This document shows, in pieces, positions 1 to 6,836 of a stretch of 16,315 nt of DNA. The stretch spans positions 1 through 16,315 of the forward strand of contig JAPLPI010000156.1 in NCBI GenBank assembly GCA_026400305.1, in the 5' to 3' direction. The translations under genes were made by a program, and so were the position numbers. The notes under the pieces were generated by a model. It had not been told where the DNA came from. It saw only the letters and a program-made list of their open reading frames with translations, and did no database searches. The DNA comes from Alphaproteobacteria bacterium. Its GTDB lineage: Bacteria; Pseudomonadota; Alphaproteobacteria; Micropepsales; Micropepsaceae. Within the stretch, counting starts at the first letter, position 1; each line of letters begins with the position of its first letter.

Positions 1-399
1 CACGGCGGGAACGAGGGGCAGGGTGCGCAACCGCTGCGAGGTCACTGGCGACAATTGCGTAAGCCAGCCCCGGACCGGTTCATCTAGGGCCGCGGCATTG
101 CCGGTGCTGGTGAAGCGGGCCAGCTTTTGGATCTCGTCCGTGCCGCCTGCTAAGCGATATTCCATCAGGCTTTTGAGGGCGTACTGCGCGTGGGAATAAT
201 TGCCGAACAGGTAGGATAGGTTCTTGCGAAAATCCGACGGTCCCAGCATGCCGGGAATGAAGTTGCGCAAGGCGCCGGTGGAAAGGCCGTCGTCATAGGC
301 ATTGACCAGCAAGGTCAGCTCGACATCGCTTTGACGCAGCAGGGCGCGGATAATGGTGGCGCTGCCGCGGCCGCCGCAGAATAGGACGATACGGGTCAT
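1..399 (-). CDS. CofD/YvcK-family protein (2-phospho-L-lactate transferase-like), 3' end outside window
   Basis: This is an open frame of 133 codons that starts at ATG (complement of 397-399) and runs off the left edge, so only the N-terminal part is visible. It begins MTRIVLFCGGRGSATIIRAL, a Rossmann-like strand followed by a glycine-rich loop. NAYDDGLSTGALR and LGPSDFRKNLSYLF follow. These align by eye with the CofD/YvcK family (PF01933) hallmarks GGGTG, DDGGSSGRLR and PGDIRNCL. Family members either transfer phospholactate to a deazaflavin precursor (CofD) or bind UDP-sugars and control cell-wall metabolism (YvcK). Its start lies 10 bases after the stop of the upstream glycosyltransferase, so it is the third gene of a minus-strand unit. 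That context favours a role in glycoconjugate synthesis over F420 synthesis. The loop reads GGRGSA instead of GGGTGxS, so it is a divergent member. Family assignment is fairly sure; substrate is unknown. Confidence 0.7.
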   Translation of the reverse strand, partial: MTRIVLFCGGRGSATIIRALLRQSDVELTLLVNAYDDGLSTGALRNFIPGMLGPSDFRKNLSYLFGNYSHAQYALKSLMEYRLAGGTDEIQKLARFTSTGNAAALDEPVRGWLTQLSPVTSQRLRTLPLVPAV

Positions 400-409
400 C
401 CCCTAAACC

Positions 410-1150
410 TCATGGCAGAGGCCGGGTGATGATGCCCAGCTTCAGCAGGATCTGGCGCAGGGCAATGTATTTCACGAACAGCAGGCGATGGATCGTACCG
501 CGCACCAGATTCATGCTGCTGACGCCGGTGGTGCGCGGGCGATGTGTGATCTCAACCTCCACCGGTACGATGCGGCGTTCCAGCAGGCGCGACGTCACTT
601 CGGTGGAATAATTCATGCCTTTTGCTTCCAGCCCAAGCCCGCGCAAGGTCGGGCCCCAGACCAGCTTGAAGGCGGAGTTGAAGTCCTTCAGCTGGCTGCC
701 GTGCACGACATTGCAGACCTGGCCGCTGGCCCAGCTGCCGAAGCGTGCGAAGGGTACATCCTTCTTCTGGCGGATACCAATGGCGGCCTTCCCGCCGGAA
801 CGGCGAACCGCCGCCAGCATGTCCGGAAGATTAGCAATCGGAAATTGACCGTCACTGTCCAGCAGAAGCACCCAGTCGCCATGGGTGGCTGCGATAGCGT
901 GATTGAGCGCGGCGGCGGCGCCCTTGTTCTGGGCGAAATGCAGCGGGCGCAGTTGTGGAAAAAGCAGGGTCAGTCGGTCCAGGATATCGGAGGTAGTGTC
1001 CTTGCTGCCGTCATTGCAGATCACGATCTCGAATTCCGACACATCATCGCAGCCGGAAAGGAAGCTGTGCCATTCGGTGACGACCGTCTCGATGCCTTCG
1101 GCTTCATTGAAGGCGGGAGCGGCCACCGACAGCTTGATGGGCTCGCTCAT
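410..1150 (-). CDS. GT2-family glycosyltransferase (polyprenyl/dolichyl-phosphate sugar synthase type)
   Basis: This 246-residue protein has a GT-A fold and transfers a sugar from a nucleotide donor, probably to a polyprenyl phosphate or another membrane-associated acceptor. Visible motifs are VAAPAFNEAEGIE at residues 9-21 (family start motif), VICNDGSKDTT around 43-53 (donor base binding), NKGAAAALNHAI around 75-86, and LLLDSDGQ at 95-102. D98-S-D100 is the DXD metal site. The C-terminal region (HRPRTTGVSSMN, then a hydrophobic stretch) resembles dolichol-phosphate mannosyltransferase-like enzymes. It lacks the extra transmembrane pair of GtrB/ArnC-type proteins and is probably peripheral or amphipathic at the membrane. 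The ATG overlaps the TGA of the upstream OGT-like gene in an ATGA arrangement (1147-1150), which indicates translational coupling. Acceptor and sugar cannot be read from sequence. Confidence 0.85.
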   Translation of the reverse strand: MSEPIKLSVAAPAFNEAEGIETVVTEWHSFLSGCDDVSEFEIVICNDGSKDTTSDILDRLTLLFPQLRPLHFAQNKGAAAALNHAIAATHGDWVLLLDSDGQFPIANLPDMLAAVRRSGGKAAIGIRQKKDVPFARFGSWASGQVCNVVHGSQLKDFNSAFKLVWGPTLRGLGLEAKGMNYSTEVTSRLLERRIVPVEVEITHRPRTTGVSSMNLVRGTIHRLLFVKYIALRQILLKLGIITRPLP

Positions 1151-3354
1151 ATTGCCTTCGGCAGGGCCGCCTCCATCATGGCGAGATAGGCTGCTTCCAG
1201 TTCCCGAGTAAAGCGGGCGGTGAGCGCACCGGGGTTGCGCGCCAGTTCGAGCGCCTTGGCTTCATACGCCGCAAAATCGTCTGCGATCAGCTCGGGGAGA
1301 CCGGCCGCCTGCAGGATGCTGGCCGCCACACGCGCCGGAAATGAATGGCCCGGCACGGTCAGCAGCGGCAGGCTGGCCCAAAGCGCGTCGCTGGCGGTGG
1401 TATGGGCGTTGTAGGGCAGGGTGTCGAGGAACAGATCGGCCAGTTGCTGGCGCGCCAAGTGCGCGTCGGGCGTGGTGCGCCCGGCAAAGATCAGCCGCTC
1501 CGGTGCGATACCGCGCGCCGCCGCTTCCTTGCGCAGATTGTACCGGATGCTGGCATTGCCTTCCAACAGCCACAGCACGCTGCCGTCCACCTGGCCGAGC
1601 AGCCGCATCCAGATGTCGAACTGCGGCGGCGTGATCTTCCAGTTGTGGTTAAAGCAGCAGAAGACAAAGCCGGTCTCCGGCAGGCCCGCTTCGGCCCGGG
1701 TCGGCGGCGGCAGCAACTCGCGCATGGTGTCTGTAACCCACAGAGTGGTGGGCAGGGCGGCGATCTTCTCGCTAAAGAAGCGATCCTGGTCGGGCGGCAC
1801 CACCATGCGGTCGGCGACGATATAATCGATGAAGTCGCAGCCCGATGTTCCGGGATAGCCCATATACTTAGCCTGCACCGGGGCGGGACGATGCGCCAGC
1901 ACCCAGGGCCTAGCGCCAGATGTGTGGCCTCCCAAATCCACCGCGATATCGACCTCCCATTGCCGCAGCATCTGCGCCACGCTGCGGTCATCCTGCAAAC
2001 TTGCATCCACGAAACTGTCGAAGGTCCCCATCAGGCGCTGGCGCATGGGGCTGTTGACGTCGGGACCGAAGGACACGGCGATGGTCTCAAACCGCGTCCG
2101 GTCATGACATTCGAACATCTCCACCATCAGGGAGGCGGTGACATGCTGGTGGAGATCGGCCGACAGATAGGCGACGCGGACACGATCGTGGCTGTAGCGT
2201 TCGCCGCTCCATAGCGGCGGCAGCGGGCCAGGTCCGGCCTGGCGCACATAATTTTGTGAACAGCGTAGCTGCAGTTCGTTGTCGTCGTGATAGCCCATCA
2301 GCACAAAGGGCTGGATGATGGATTTGTCCTCCAGCACATCGGCTTTCAGCCGTGGCGCTAGCGCCGCGGTGCGCTGCCAATCGCCGATCATCAGCGCGGC
2401 ATTGGCCAACCCGCTCAGCGCGCTTGGGTGATCGGGCGCCAGCGCAAGCACCTGCTCATAGCCGGCCAGAGCTTCCTCCATCCGGTTGAGTTCGGCCAGG
2501 GCATTGGCCCGGTTGTACATCGCGTCGGAAAAATCGGGCCTTAAGCCCACGGCACGGTCGCAATCGGCCAGCGACTCCGCAAAGCGTTTCTGGCTCCACA
2601 GCGCCACGGCACGGTTGTTGAAGGCTTCGGCATAATCGGGACGTAGCGCCAGCGCACTGTCATAGCTGTCGATCGCATCGCCCATGCGCTTTAAGTCGAA
2701 CAGGATGATGCCGCGATTGTTCCAGGCTTCGACAAAGCCGCCATGCACGGTCAGCGCCCGCTCGACATCGGCCAGCGCGTCTTCGGGGCGCTTCAATCCC
2801 TTCAGCAGCAGGGCGCGGTTGTTCAATGTGTCGGGGAAATTGGGCGCCAACGCCAGGGCGCGGCCGTAGCTGGCCAGCGCGTCATCGCTGCGCTTCAACT
2901 CGGCCAGTATCACGCCGCGTGTGTTCAGCGCCTCGACATGATCGGGCTGAAGTGCCAGCGCGCGCTCCACGCTTTCCAGTCCCGCTTCCAGCCTCCCCAG
3001 GTCGCGCAGCACCATGGCGCGCTTGGCCAGCGCGGCGACATAGTCCGGCTTGGCCTTCAGTGCCTTGTCATAATTGGCCAGCGCTTCGGTGAAGCGGCCC
3101 TGGGTCTTGAGCACATTGGCGTAGTTGGACAGAACTTCCGGCGCATGGGGCTTCAGCTTCAGCGCCGCGCCCATCAGTTCCAGTGCCTCCCTGTTGCGGC
3201 CCTGCTGGGCCCGCACCACGCCCAGCAGATGGGGTGCGGTGGCGTCCTGTGGGACCGCCCGCATCAACTGTAGGTACAGCCGCTCGGCATCCCCCAGATT
3301 GCCGGTCTGGTGGAAGGCAAGCGCCTGTTTGATAAGTCCTTCAGGATTCATCAT
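1147..3354 (-). CDS. TPR-repeat protein with C-terminal SPINDLY/OGT-type glycosyltransferase domain (GT41)
   Basis: This protein of about 735 residues has roughly ten tandem 34-residue TPR units, with recurring signatures such as NNRGIILFDLKRMGDAIDSY, over about residues 1-330. An OGT/SPY catalytic region (PF13844, GT41) follows from about residue 390. Catalytic-region hallmarks are RVAYLSADL, DLGGHTSGAR, KYMGYPGTSGCDFIDY, FCCFNHNWKITP, VLWLLEGN, LFLDTLPYNAHTTASDALW and PGHSFPARVAAS. Such enzymes O-glycosylate proteins in the cytoplasm, with the TPR superhelix selecting the substrate. The same layout occurs in alphaproteobacterial flagellin glycosyltransferases (FlmG type), but no flagellin gene is visible here. 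A start at 3414 would add 20 residues and lacks a ribosome site. I prefer the ATG-ATG pair at 3349-3354, because AGAAG lies just upstream and the first TPR helix begins right after it. It is the first gene of the three-gene unit and is divergent from the gene at 3481. Confidence 0.88.
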   Translation of the reverse strand: MMNPEGLIKQALAFHQTGNLGDAERLYLQLMRAVPQDATAPHLLGVVRAQQGRNREALELMGAALKLKPHAPEVLSNYANVLKTQGRFTEALANYDKALKAKPDYVAALAKRAMVLRDLGRLEAGLESVERALALQPDHVEALNTRGVILAELKRSDDALASYGRALALAPNFPDTLNNRALLLKGLKRPEDALADVERALTVHGGFVEAWNNRGIILFDLKRMGDAIDSYDSALALRPDYAEAFNNRAVALWSQKRFAESLADCDRAVGLRPDFSDAMYNRANALAELNRMEEALAGYEQVLALAPDHPSALSGLANAALMIGDWQRTAALAPRLKADVLEDKSIIQPFVLMGYHDDNELQLRCSQNYVRQAGPGPLPPLWSGERYSHDRVRVAYLSADLHQHVTASLMVEMFECHDRTRFETIAVSFGPDVNSPMRQRLMGTFDSFVDASLQDDRSVAQMLRQWEVDIAVDLGGHTSGARPWVLAHRPAPVQAKYMGYPGTSGCDFIDYIVADRMVVPPDQDRFFSEKIAALPTTLWVTDTMRELLPPPTRAEAGLPETGFVFCCFNHNWKITPPQFDIWMRLLGQVDGSVLWLLEGNASIRYNLRKEAAARGIAPERLIFAGRTTPDAHLARQQLADLFLDTLPYNAHTTASDALWASLPLLTVPGHSFPARVAASILQAAGLPELIADDFAAYEAKALELARNPGALTARFTRELEAAYLAMMEAALPKAI

Positions 3355-3480
3355 CGCTTCTAGACCATAGCCGGTTCCGCGCCCGCAAGTCCCGCCATAT
3401 CCGGCTATTTTCATTGCCGTTTAAAGTGCTTACCATCCGGACAGGCGCCCAGAAGCGGGCGCAGCTGCGAGGAATGTCCC
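3355..3480. promoter_or_regulatory. Divergent intergenic region
   Basis: These 126 bases separate the minus-strand glycosyltransferase unit from the plus-strand dehydrogenase unit, so promoters for both must lie here or overlap the gene starts. I can see the ribosome site GAGGA at 3469-3473, seven bases before the ATG at 3481, and AGAAG on the complement of 3357-3361. I do not see a convincing -35/-10 pair or an operator palindrome. The promoter role is inferred from gene orientation only. Confidence 0.4.
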
Positions 3481-4041
3481 ATGTCATTTCTGGACCGGCG
3501 CGGTCTTTTGACGGGTGCGGCAGCCCTTCTGGGTGCCGACATCGTCCTGCCCCTGGCGCGAGCGCTGGCGGCCGAGCCTGCGCCCGGCTTTACGACAGGC
3601 CGCGCCTTTTTCACCGCCGACCAGCGCAGCCTGGTCGCCGCGGTCAGCGAACGCATCGTGCCCACCACCGATACGCCGGGCGCCATTGTTGCCGGGGTTC
3701 CCGCCTTCATCGAGATGATGCTGGCGGATTCCTACGAACCCACCGGCCGCAACGAATTCATGCAGGGGCTGGGGATCCTCGACGGCTATTGCCGGGTGCA
3801 GTACGAAAAGCCGTGCGCGGCAGTGACGCCTCAGCAGCTGGACGCGGTCCTGACCCTGGCAATGCAGAACAAGATGCCGGGCCTGCCCGCAAACTTCTTC
3901 CAGCATCTTCGCCAGATCGTGGTGCTGGGCTATTACACCAGCGAGATCGGCTGCAAGCAGGAGCGGGTCTATGTGCCTTTGCCCGGCCGCTATGACGGCA
4001 AATATCCGTTCGCCGATGTCCGGCGCGTCTTTTCCTCGTAA
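3481..4041 (+). CDS. Gluconate 2-dehydrogenase subunit 3-like small subunit with Tat leader
   Basis: This 186-residue protein belongs to the gluconate 2-dehydrogenase subunit 3 family (PF13618). Members are the small gamma subunits of membrane-bound or periplasmic GMC dehydrogenases acting on gluconate, glucose or glycosides. The N-terminus LDRRGLLTGAAALLGA has twin arginines R6-R7 and a hydrophobic stretch, with probable cleavage near ALAA-E32, so it is a Tat substrate. The mature part has the family pattern FFTADQRSLVAAVSERIVPTTDTPGAIVAGVPAFIE, in which TDTPGA...GV..FI is typical, then LPANFFQHLRQIVVLGYYTSEIG. GAGGA seven bases upstream supports this ATG. The stop is 10 bases before the ATG of the GMC subunit. 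In this family the small subunit folds with the leaderless catalytic subunit and carries it across the membrane, which fits the pairing here. Confidence 0.85.
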   Translation: MSFLDRRGLLTGAAALLGADIVLPLARALAAEPAPGFTTGRAFFTADQRSLVAAVSERIVPTTDTPGAIVAGVPAFIEMMLADSYEPTGRNEFMQGLGILDGYCRVQYEKPCAAVTPQQLDAVLTLAMQNKMPGLPANFFQHLRQIVVLGYYTSEIGCKQERVYVPLPGRYDGKYPFADVRRVFSS

Positions 4042-4051
4042 GTGGTGATGC

Positions 4052-5743
4052 ATGGCCAGTACTGAATTCGACGCCATCGTCATCGGTTCGGGCATCAGCG
4101 GCGGCTGGGCCGCCAAGGAGCTGACCGAGAAAGGGATGAAAGTCCTGATGCTGGACCGCGGCCGCATGGTCGAGCATCGCAAGGATTACATCACCGAGGG
4201 TAAGGGCCCCTGGCAGCTGGCCTATCGCGGGAACCTGCCGCCCGAAGAGGTGGAGCGCGATTACCAGATGGCCAAGTGGGGCGGCGCCAACCTGACCGCT
4301 CAGACCCATTACTACAATAATGACCGGCTCAACCCGATCGACTATGAGAACTCCAAGCCGTTCCGCTGGGTGCGTTCCAACCAGGTGGGTGGCAAGTCAC
4401 TGATCTGGGGTCGGGTGGCGCTGCGCTGGAGCAAGATCGATTTCGAAGCCAACAAGCGCGACGGTCATGGCAGTCCCTGGCCTATCAGTTATGACGAGAT
4501 CGCGCCCTGGTACTCGTATGTGGAGAAATATGCCGGCATCGCTGGCTCGAAGGAGGGCCTGCCGGAATTGCCGGACGGTGAATACCAGCTGCCGCATCCC
4601 ATGAACGTGGCGGAGAGCTGGGTGAAGGAGCGACTGGAAAAAGCCATTCCAGGCCGCAAGCTGATCTCCACCCGCACCGCCAACATGACCGAGGACAAGC
4701 CGGATCAGGGGCGTGCCCGCTGCCAGAGCCGTTCGATGTGCGCCCGAGGTTGTTCGTTTGGTGCCTATTTTTCGACGCAAGCCGTAACGTTGCCGGCGGC
4801 GCGCAAGACCGGCAACCTGACCTTGCTGCCGGACCAGGTGGTGACCAACCTGGAATATGATCCTAAAACCAAGCGCGTCACCGGCGTGCGGGTGGTGGAT
4901 GCCAATACCATGCAGGCCAAGGTCCATACTTCGCGTATCGTGTTCGTCTGCGCCTCGACCTTGGCCACCACCCAGATATTGCTGAACTCGCGCCTGCCGG
5001 GCAGCGAACTCAGCTTTGCCGATTCCAGTGGTTTGCTGGGCCACTATATCATGGACCATGCCTTCCGCACCGGCTTCTGGGGCACGGTGCCGGACCCGGC
5101 GCTGGATCCGTTCATCACCTATGGCCGCCGTCCCAACGGCGTTTATATCCCGCGTTTCCGCAATCTGAATGGCCAGGATGCGGATGCCGATTTTGTGCGC
5201 GGCTATGGCATGCAGGGCGCGGCCGGACGCAATCCCGCCCAGCCGCGCGGTTTCGGCGCGGCGATGAAAGACGGCATGCGGGGTTACGAGCCCTGGCAAA
5301 TCCGCTTCACGGCGTTCGGCGAATGTCTGCCCTACAAGGACAACACACTGTCGCTGAATCCGGCCAAGCTGGACCGTTTCGGCGTGCCGCTGGCGGTTTT
5401 CAACGTCACTTTCCGCGACAATGAGCAGAAGATGCTGCGCGATGCGGCGCTGCAGGGCGAAGCGATGATGAAGGCGGCGGGGCTGGTCAATGTCGGCTCG
5501 TCGAACGAGGAACATGTGCCGGGCGATGCCATCCACGAGATGGGCGGAGCCTGCATGGGCGCCGATCCGCGGAACTCGGTGGTCAACAAATTCAGCCAGC
5601 TGCACGATGCTGCCAATGTCTTTGTCACCGACGGCGCGCAGATGGCATCAACGTCTTGCGTCAATCCGTCCATGACGTTAATGGCGCTGACGGCGCGCGC
5701 CGCCGATCATGCGGTCAAGCTGGTGAAGGCCGGCACGATTTAA
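4052..5743 (+). CDS. GMC-family FAD oxidoreductase, catalytic subunit of a sugar/glycoside dehydrogenase
   Basis: This 563-residue FAD enzyme would oxidise an alcohol group of a sugar, glycoside or polyol, working with the preceding small subunit in the periplasm. The dinucleotide-binding motif is at residues 9-18 (IVIGSGISGG), followed by KVLMLDRG. The C-terminal GMC domain holds the catalytic pair H495 (IHEMGGACMG) and N538 (SCVNPSMTLMALTARA). C224-x5-C230-x3-C234 (RCQSRSMCARGCSF) has the spacing known for the 3Fe-4S ligands of bacterial FAD glucose dehydrogenase, so an iron-sulfur cluster is likely. The protein has no leader, consistent with piggy-back export on the Tat leader of its partner. 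No cytochrome c subunit gene follows, which is unusual for such complexes. Close relatives include gluconate 2-dehydrogenase and glucoside 3-dehydrogenase large subunits; the substrate cannot be chosen from sequence alone. Confidence 0.88.
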   Translation: MASTEFDAIVIGSGISGGWAAKELTEKGMKVLMLDRGRMVEHRKDYITEGKGPWQLAYRGNLPPEEVERDYQMAKWGGANLTAQTHYYNNDRLNPIDYENSKPFRWVRSNQVGGKSLIWGRVALRWSKIDFEANKRDGHGSPWPISYDEIAPWYSYVEKYAGIAGSKEGLPELPDGEYQLPHPMNVAESWVKERLEKAIPGRKLISTRTANMTEDKPDQGRARCQSRSMCARGCSFGAYFSTQAVTLPAARKTGNLTLLPDQVVTNLEYDPKTKRVTGVRVVDANTMQAKVHTSRIVFVCASTLATTQILLNSRLPGSELSFADSSGLLGHYIMDHAFRTGFWGTVPDPALDPFITYGRRPNGVYIPRFRNLNGQDADADFVRGYGMQGAAGRNPAQPRGFGAAMKDGMRGYEPWQIRFTAFGECLPYKDNTLSLNPAKLDRFGVPLAVFNVTFRDNEQKMLRDAALQGEAMMKAAGLVNVGSSNEEHVPGDAIHEMGGACMGADPRNSVVNKFSQLHDAANVFVTDGAQMASTSCVNPSMTLMALTARAADHAVKLVKAGTI

Positions 5744-5765
5744 CGAAAAAAATAAGGGGCGTGGG

Positions 5766-6737
5766 ATGAAGATTTTTGCTGGATTTCTGGCGCTGGCTTT
5801 GCTGGCAGTCCCGGTCTTGACGCCTGAAGCGTGGGCGGCGGAGCCGCGCAAGCCGGGCGAATATCCGCCCACCGCAGATTCAATCCCGCAACCCGGCGTG
5901 CCCAAGGGCAAGCTGGTCGGGCCGCTGGAATTCAAGAGCAAGGCGATCCCGAACACCGTGCGCCGCTACTGGATTTATGTGCCCGCCAAATATGATCCCA
6001 AATCGCCGCCCAACCTCCTGGTGTTCCAGGACGGCCAGCGCGCAATCAATCTGCAAGGCCCGCTGAACATCCCGGTGGTGCTGGACAACCTGATCGCCAA
6101 GGGTGACATCCCCCAGACGGTTGGGATCTTCATTACCCCCGGCAATACCGGCACCGAGCATTATCCCGATAATCTGGGCACCGGAAATCCCAATCACCGT
6201 GCGCCCGAATATGACGCGCTCAGCGATGCCTATACCCGCATGCTGATCGACGAGATCATGCCGGAAGTTGCTAAGACGTATAAGTTTACGGACGATCCCA
6301 AGAAGCGCGCCATCGGCGGCACCTCCAGCGGCGCGATCTGCGCCTGGACGGTGGCATGGCACCGCCCAGACGCGTTCGGCAATGTCATCAGCATGATCGG
6401 CAGCTTCACCTCCATTGGCTATCATCCGGCCACCGCGACAGAACCCATGATCCCGGGCGGTGATACCTATCCGGGCCTGATCCGCAAGAATCCCATCCGC
6501 CCTATCCGCATTTTCCTGCAGGATGGCACCGCGGATTTGAACAACGAGCATGGCAACTGGCACCTGGCCAATGAGCACATGGTATCTTCGCTGCAATGGG
6601 CCAATGCCAATGCCGATGCGAAGAACATACCCGGCGCGCGTTATGACGCGCGGTTTGAATGGGGCGACGGCGCCCATTCCGACGTGCATGGCGGCTGGCT
6701 TCTGCCGGGCATCCTGCGCTGGATGTTCGGTAAATAG
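5766..6737 (+). CDS. Secreted esterase of the esterase D / enterochelin esterase-like alpha/beta-hydrolase family
   Basis: This 323-residue alpha/beta-hydrolase (PF00756-like) has a Sec signal peptide, MKIFAGFLALALLAVPVL, with cleavage probably near AWA-A25. The nucleophile elbow is G185-T-S187-S-G189 (AIGGTSSGAIC). LQDGTADLN around 251-259 and GDGAHSDVHGG around 300-310 supply the probable acid (D253 or D257) and histidine (H304 or H308). RRYWIYVPAKYDP and LLVFQDGQ are typical N-terminal landmarks of this family, which cleaves carboxylic esters such as acylated sugars, siderophores or trehalose mycolates. AAGGGG at about 5753-5759 supports the ATG. It lies 22 bases after the GMC gene, so it probably shares its transcript. 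A plausible joint role is deacylation of a plant-derived glycoside ester before or after oxidation; this is inference from position. Confidence 0.82.
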   Translation: MKIFAGFLALALLAVPVLTPEAWAAEPRKPGEYPPTADSIPQPGVPKGKLVGPLEFKSKAIPNTVRRYWIYVPAKYDPKSPPNLLVFQDGQRAINLQGPLNIPVVLDNLIAKGDIPQTVGIFITPGNTGTEHYPDNLGTGNPNHRAPEYDALSDAYTRMLIDEIMPEVAKTYKFTDDPKKRAIGGTSSGAICAWTVAWHRPDAFGNVISMIGSFTSIGYHPATATEPMIPGGDTYPGLIRKNPIRPIRIFLQDGTADLNNEHGNWHLANEHMVSSLQWANANADAKNIPGARYDARFEWGDGAHSDVHGGWLLPGILRWMFGK

Positions 6738-6755
6738 GTGCGGTTCTTTTGCGTT

Positions 6756-6817
6756 GTGAGTTCGTCGCGCCTGCGCTCGTATACTATACGTACACGTCGC
6801 TCGGCGCTACTGCTCAC
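6756..6817. repeat. Imperfect palindrome between convergent genes
   Basis: This stretch lies in the 99 bases between the convergent esterase and amidohydrolase stops. Outer arms GTGAG (6756-6760) and CTCAC (6813-6817), middle arms GCGCC (6767-6771) and GGCGC (6803-6807), and a perfect inner palindrome CGTATA-C-TATACG (6778-6790) share almost the same centre near 6785. It can form a long interrupted hairpin on either strand. No T-run follows on either side, so it is not a canonical intrinsic terminator. It could be a bidirectional transcript end, an mRNA 3' stabiliser, or a copy of a dispersed REP-like palindrome. The structure is seen directly; the role is not known. Confidence 0.5.
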
Positions 6818-6836
6818 GCCACAAAATCCCTCGCGC

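Noticed and set aside
488..3273. Long plus-strand open frames opposite the glycosyltransferase genes, such as 488-1189, 1345-2214 and 2743-3273
   Set aside because: They are antisense to strongly recognisable OGT and GT2 coding sequence, have low-complexity His/Gln/Arg-rich translations, and show no family motif. They are frame shadows of GC-rich genes.
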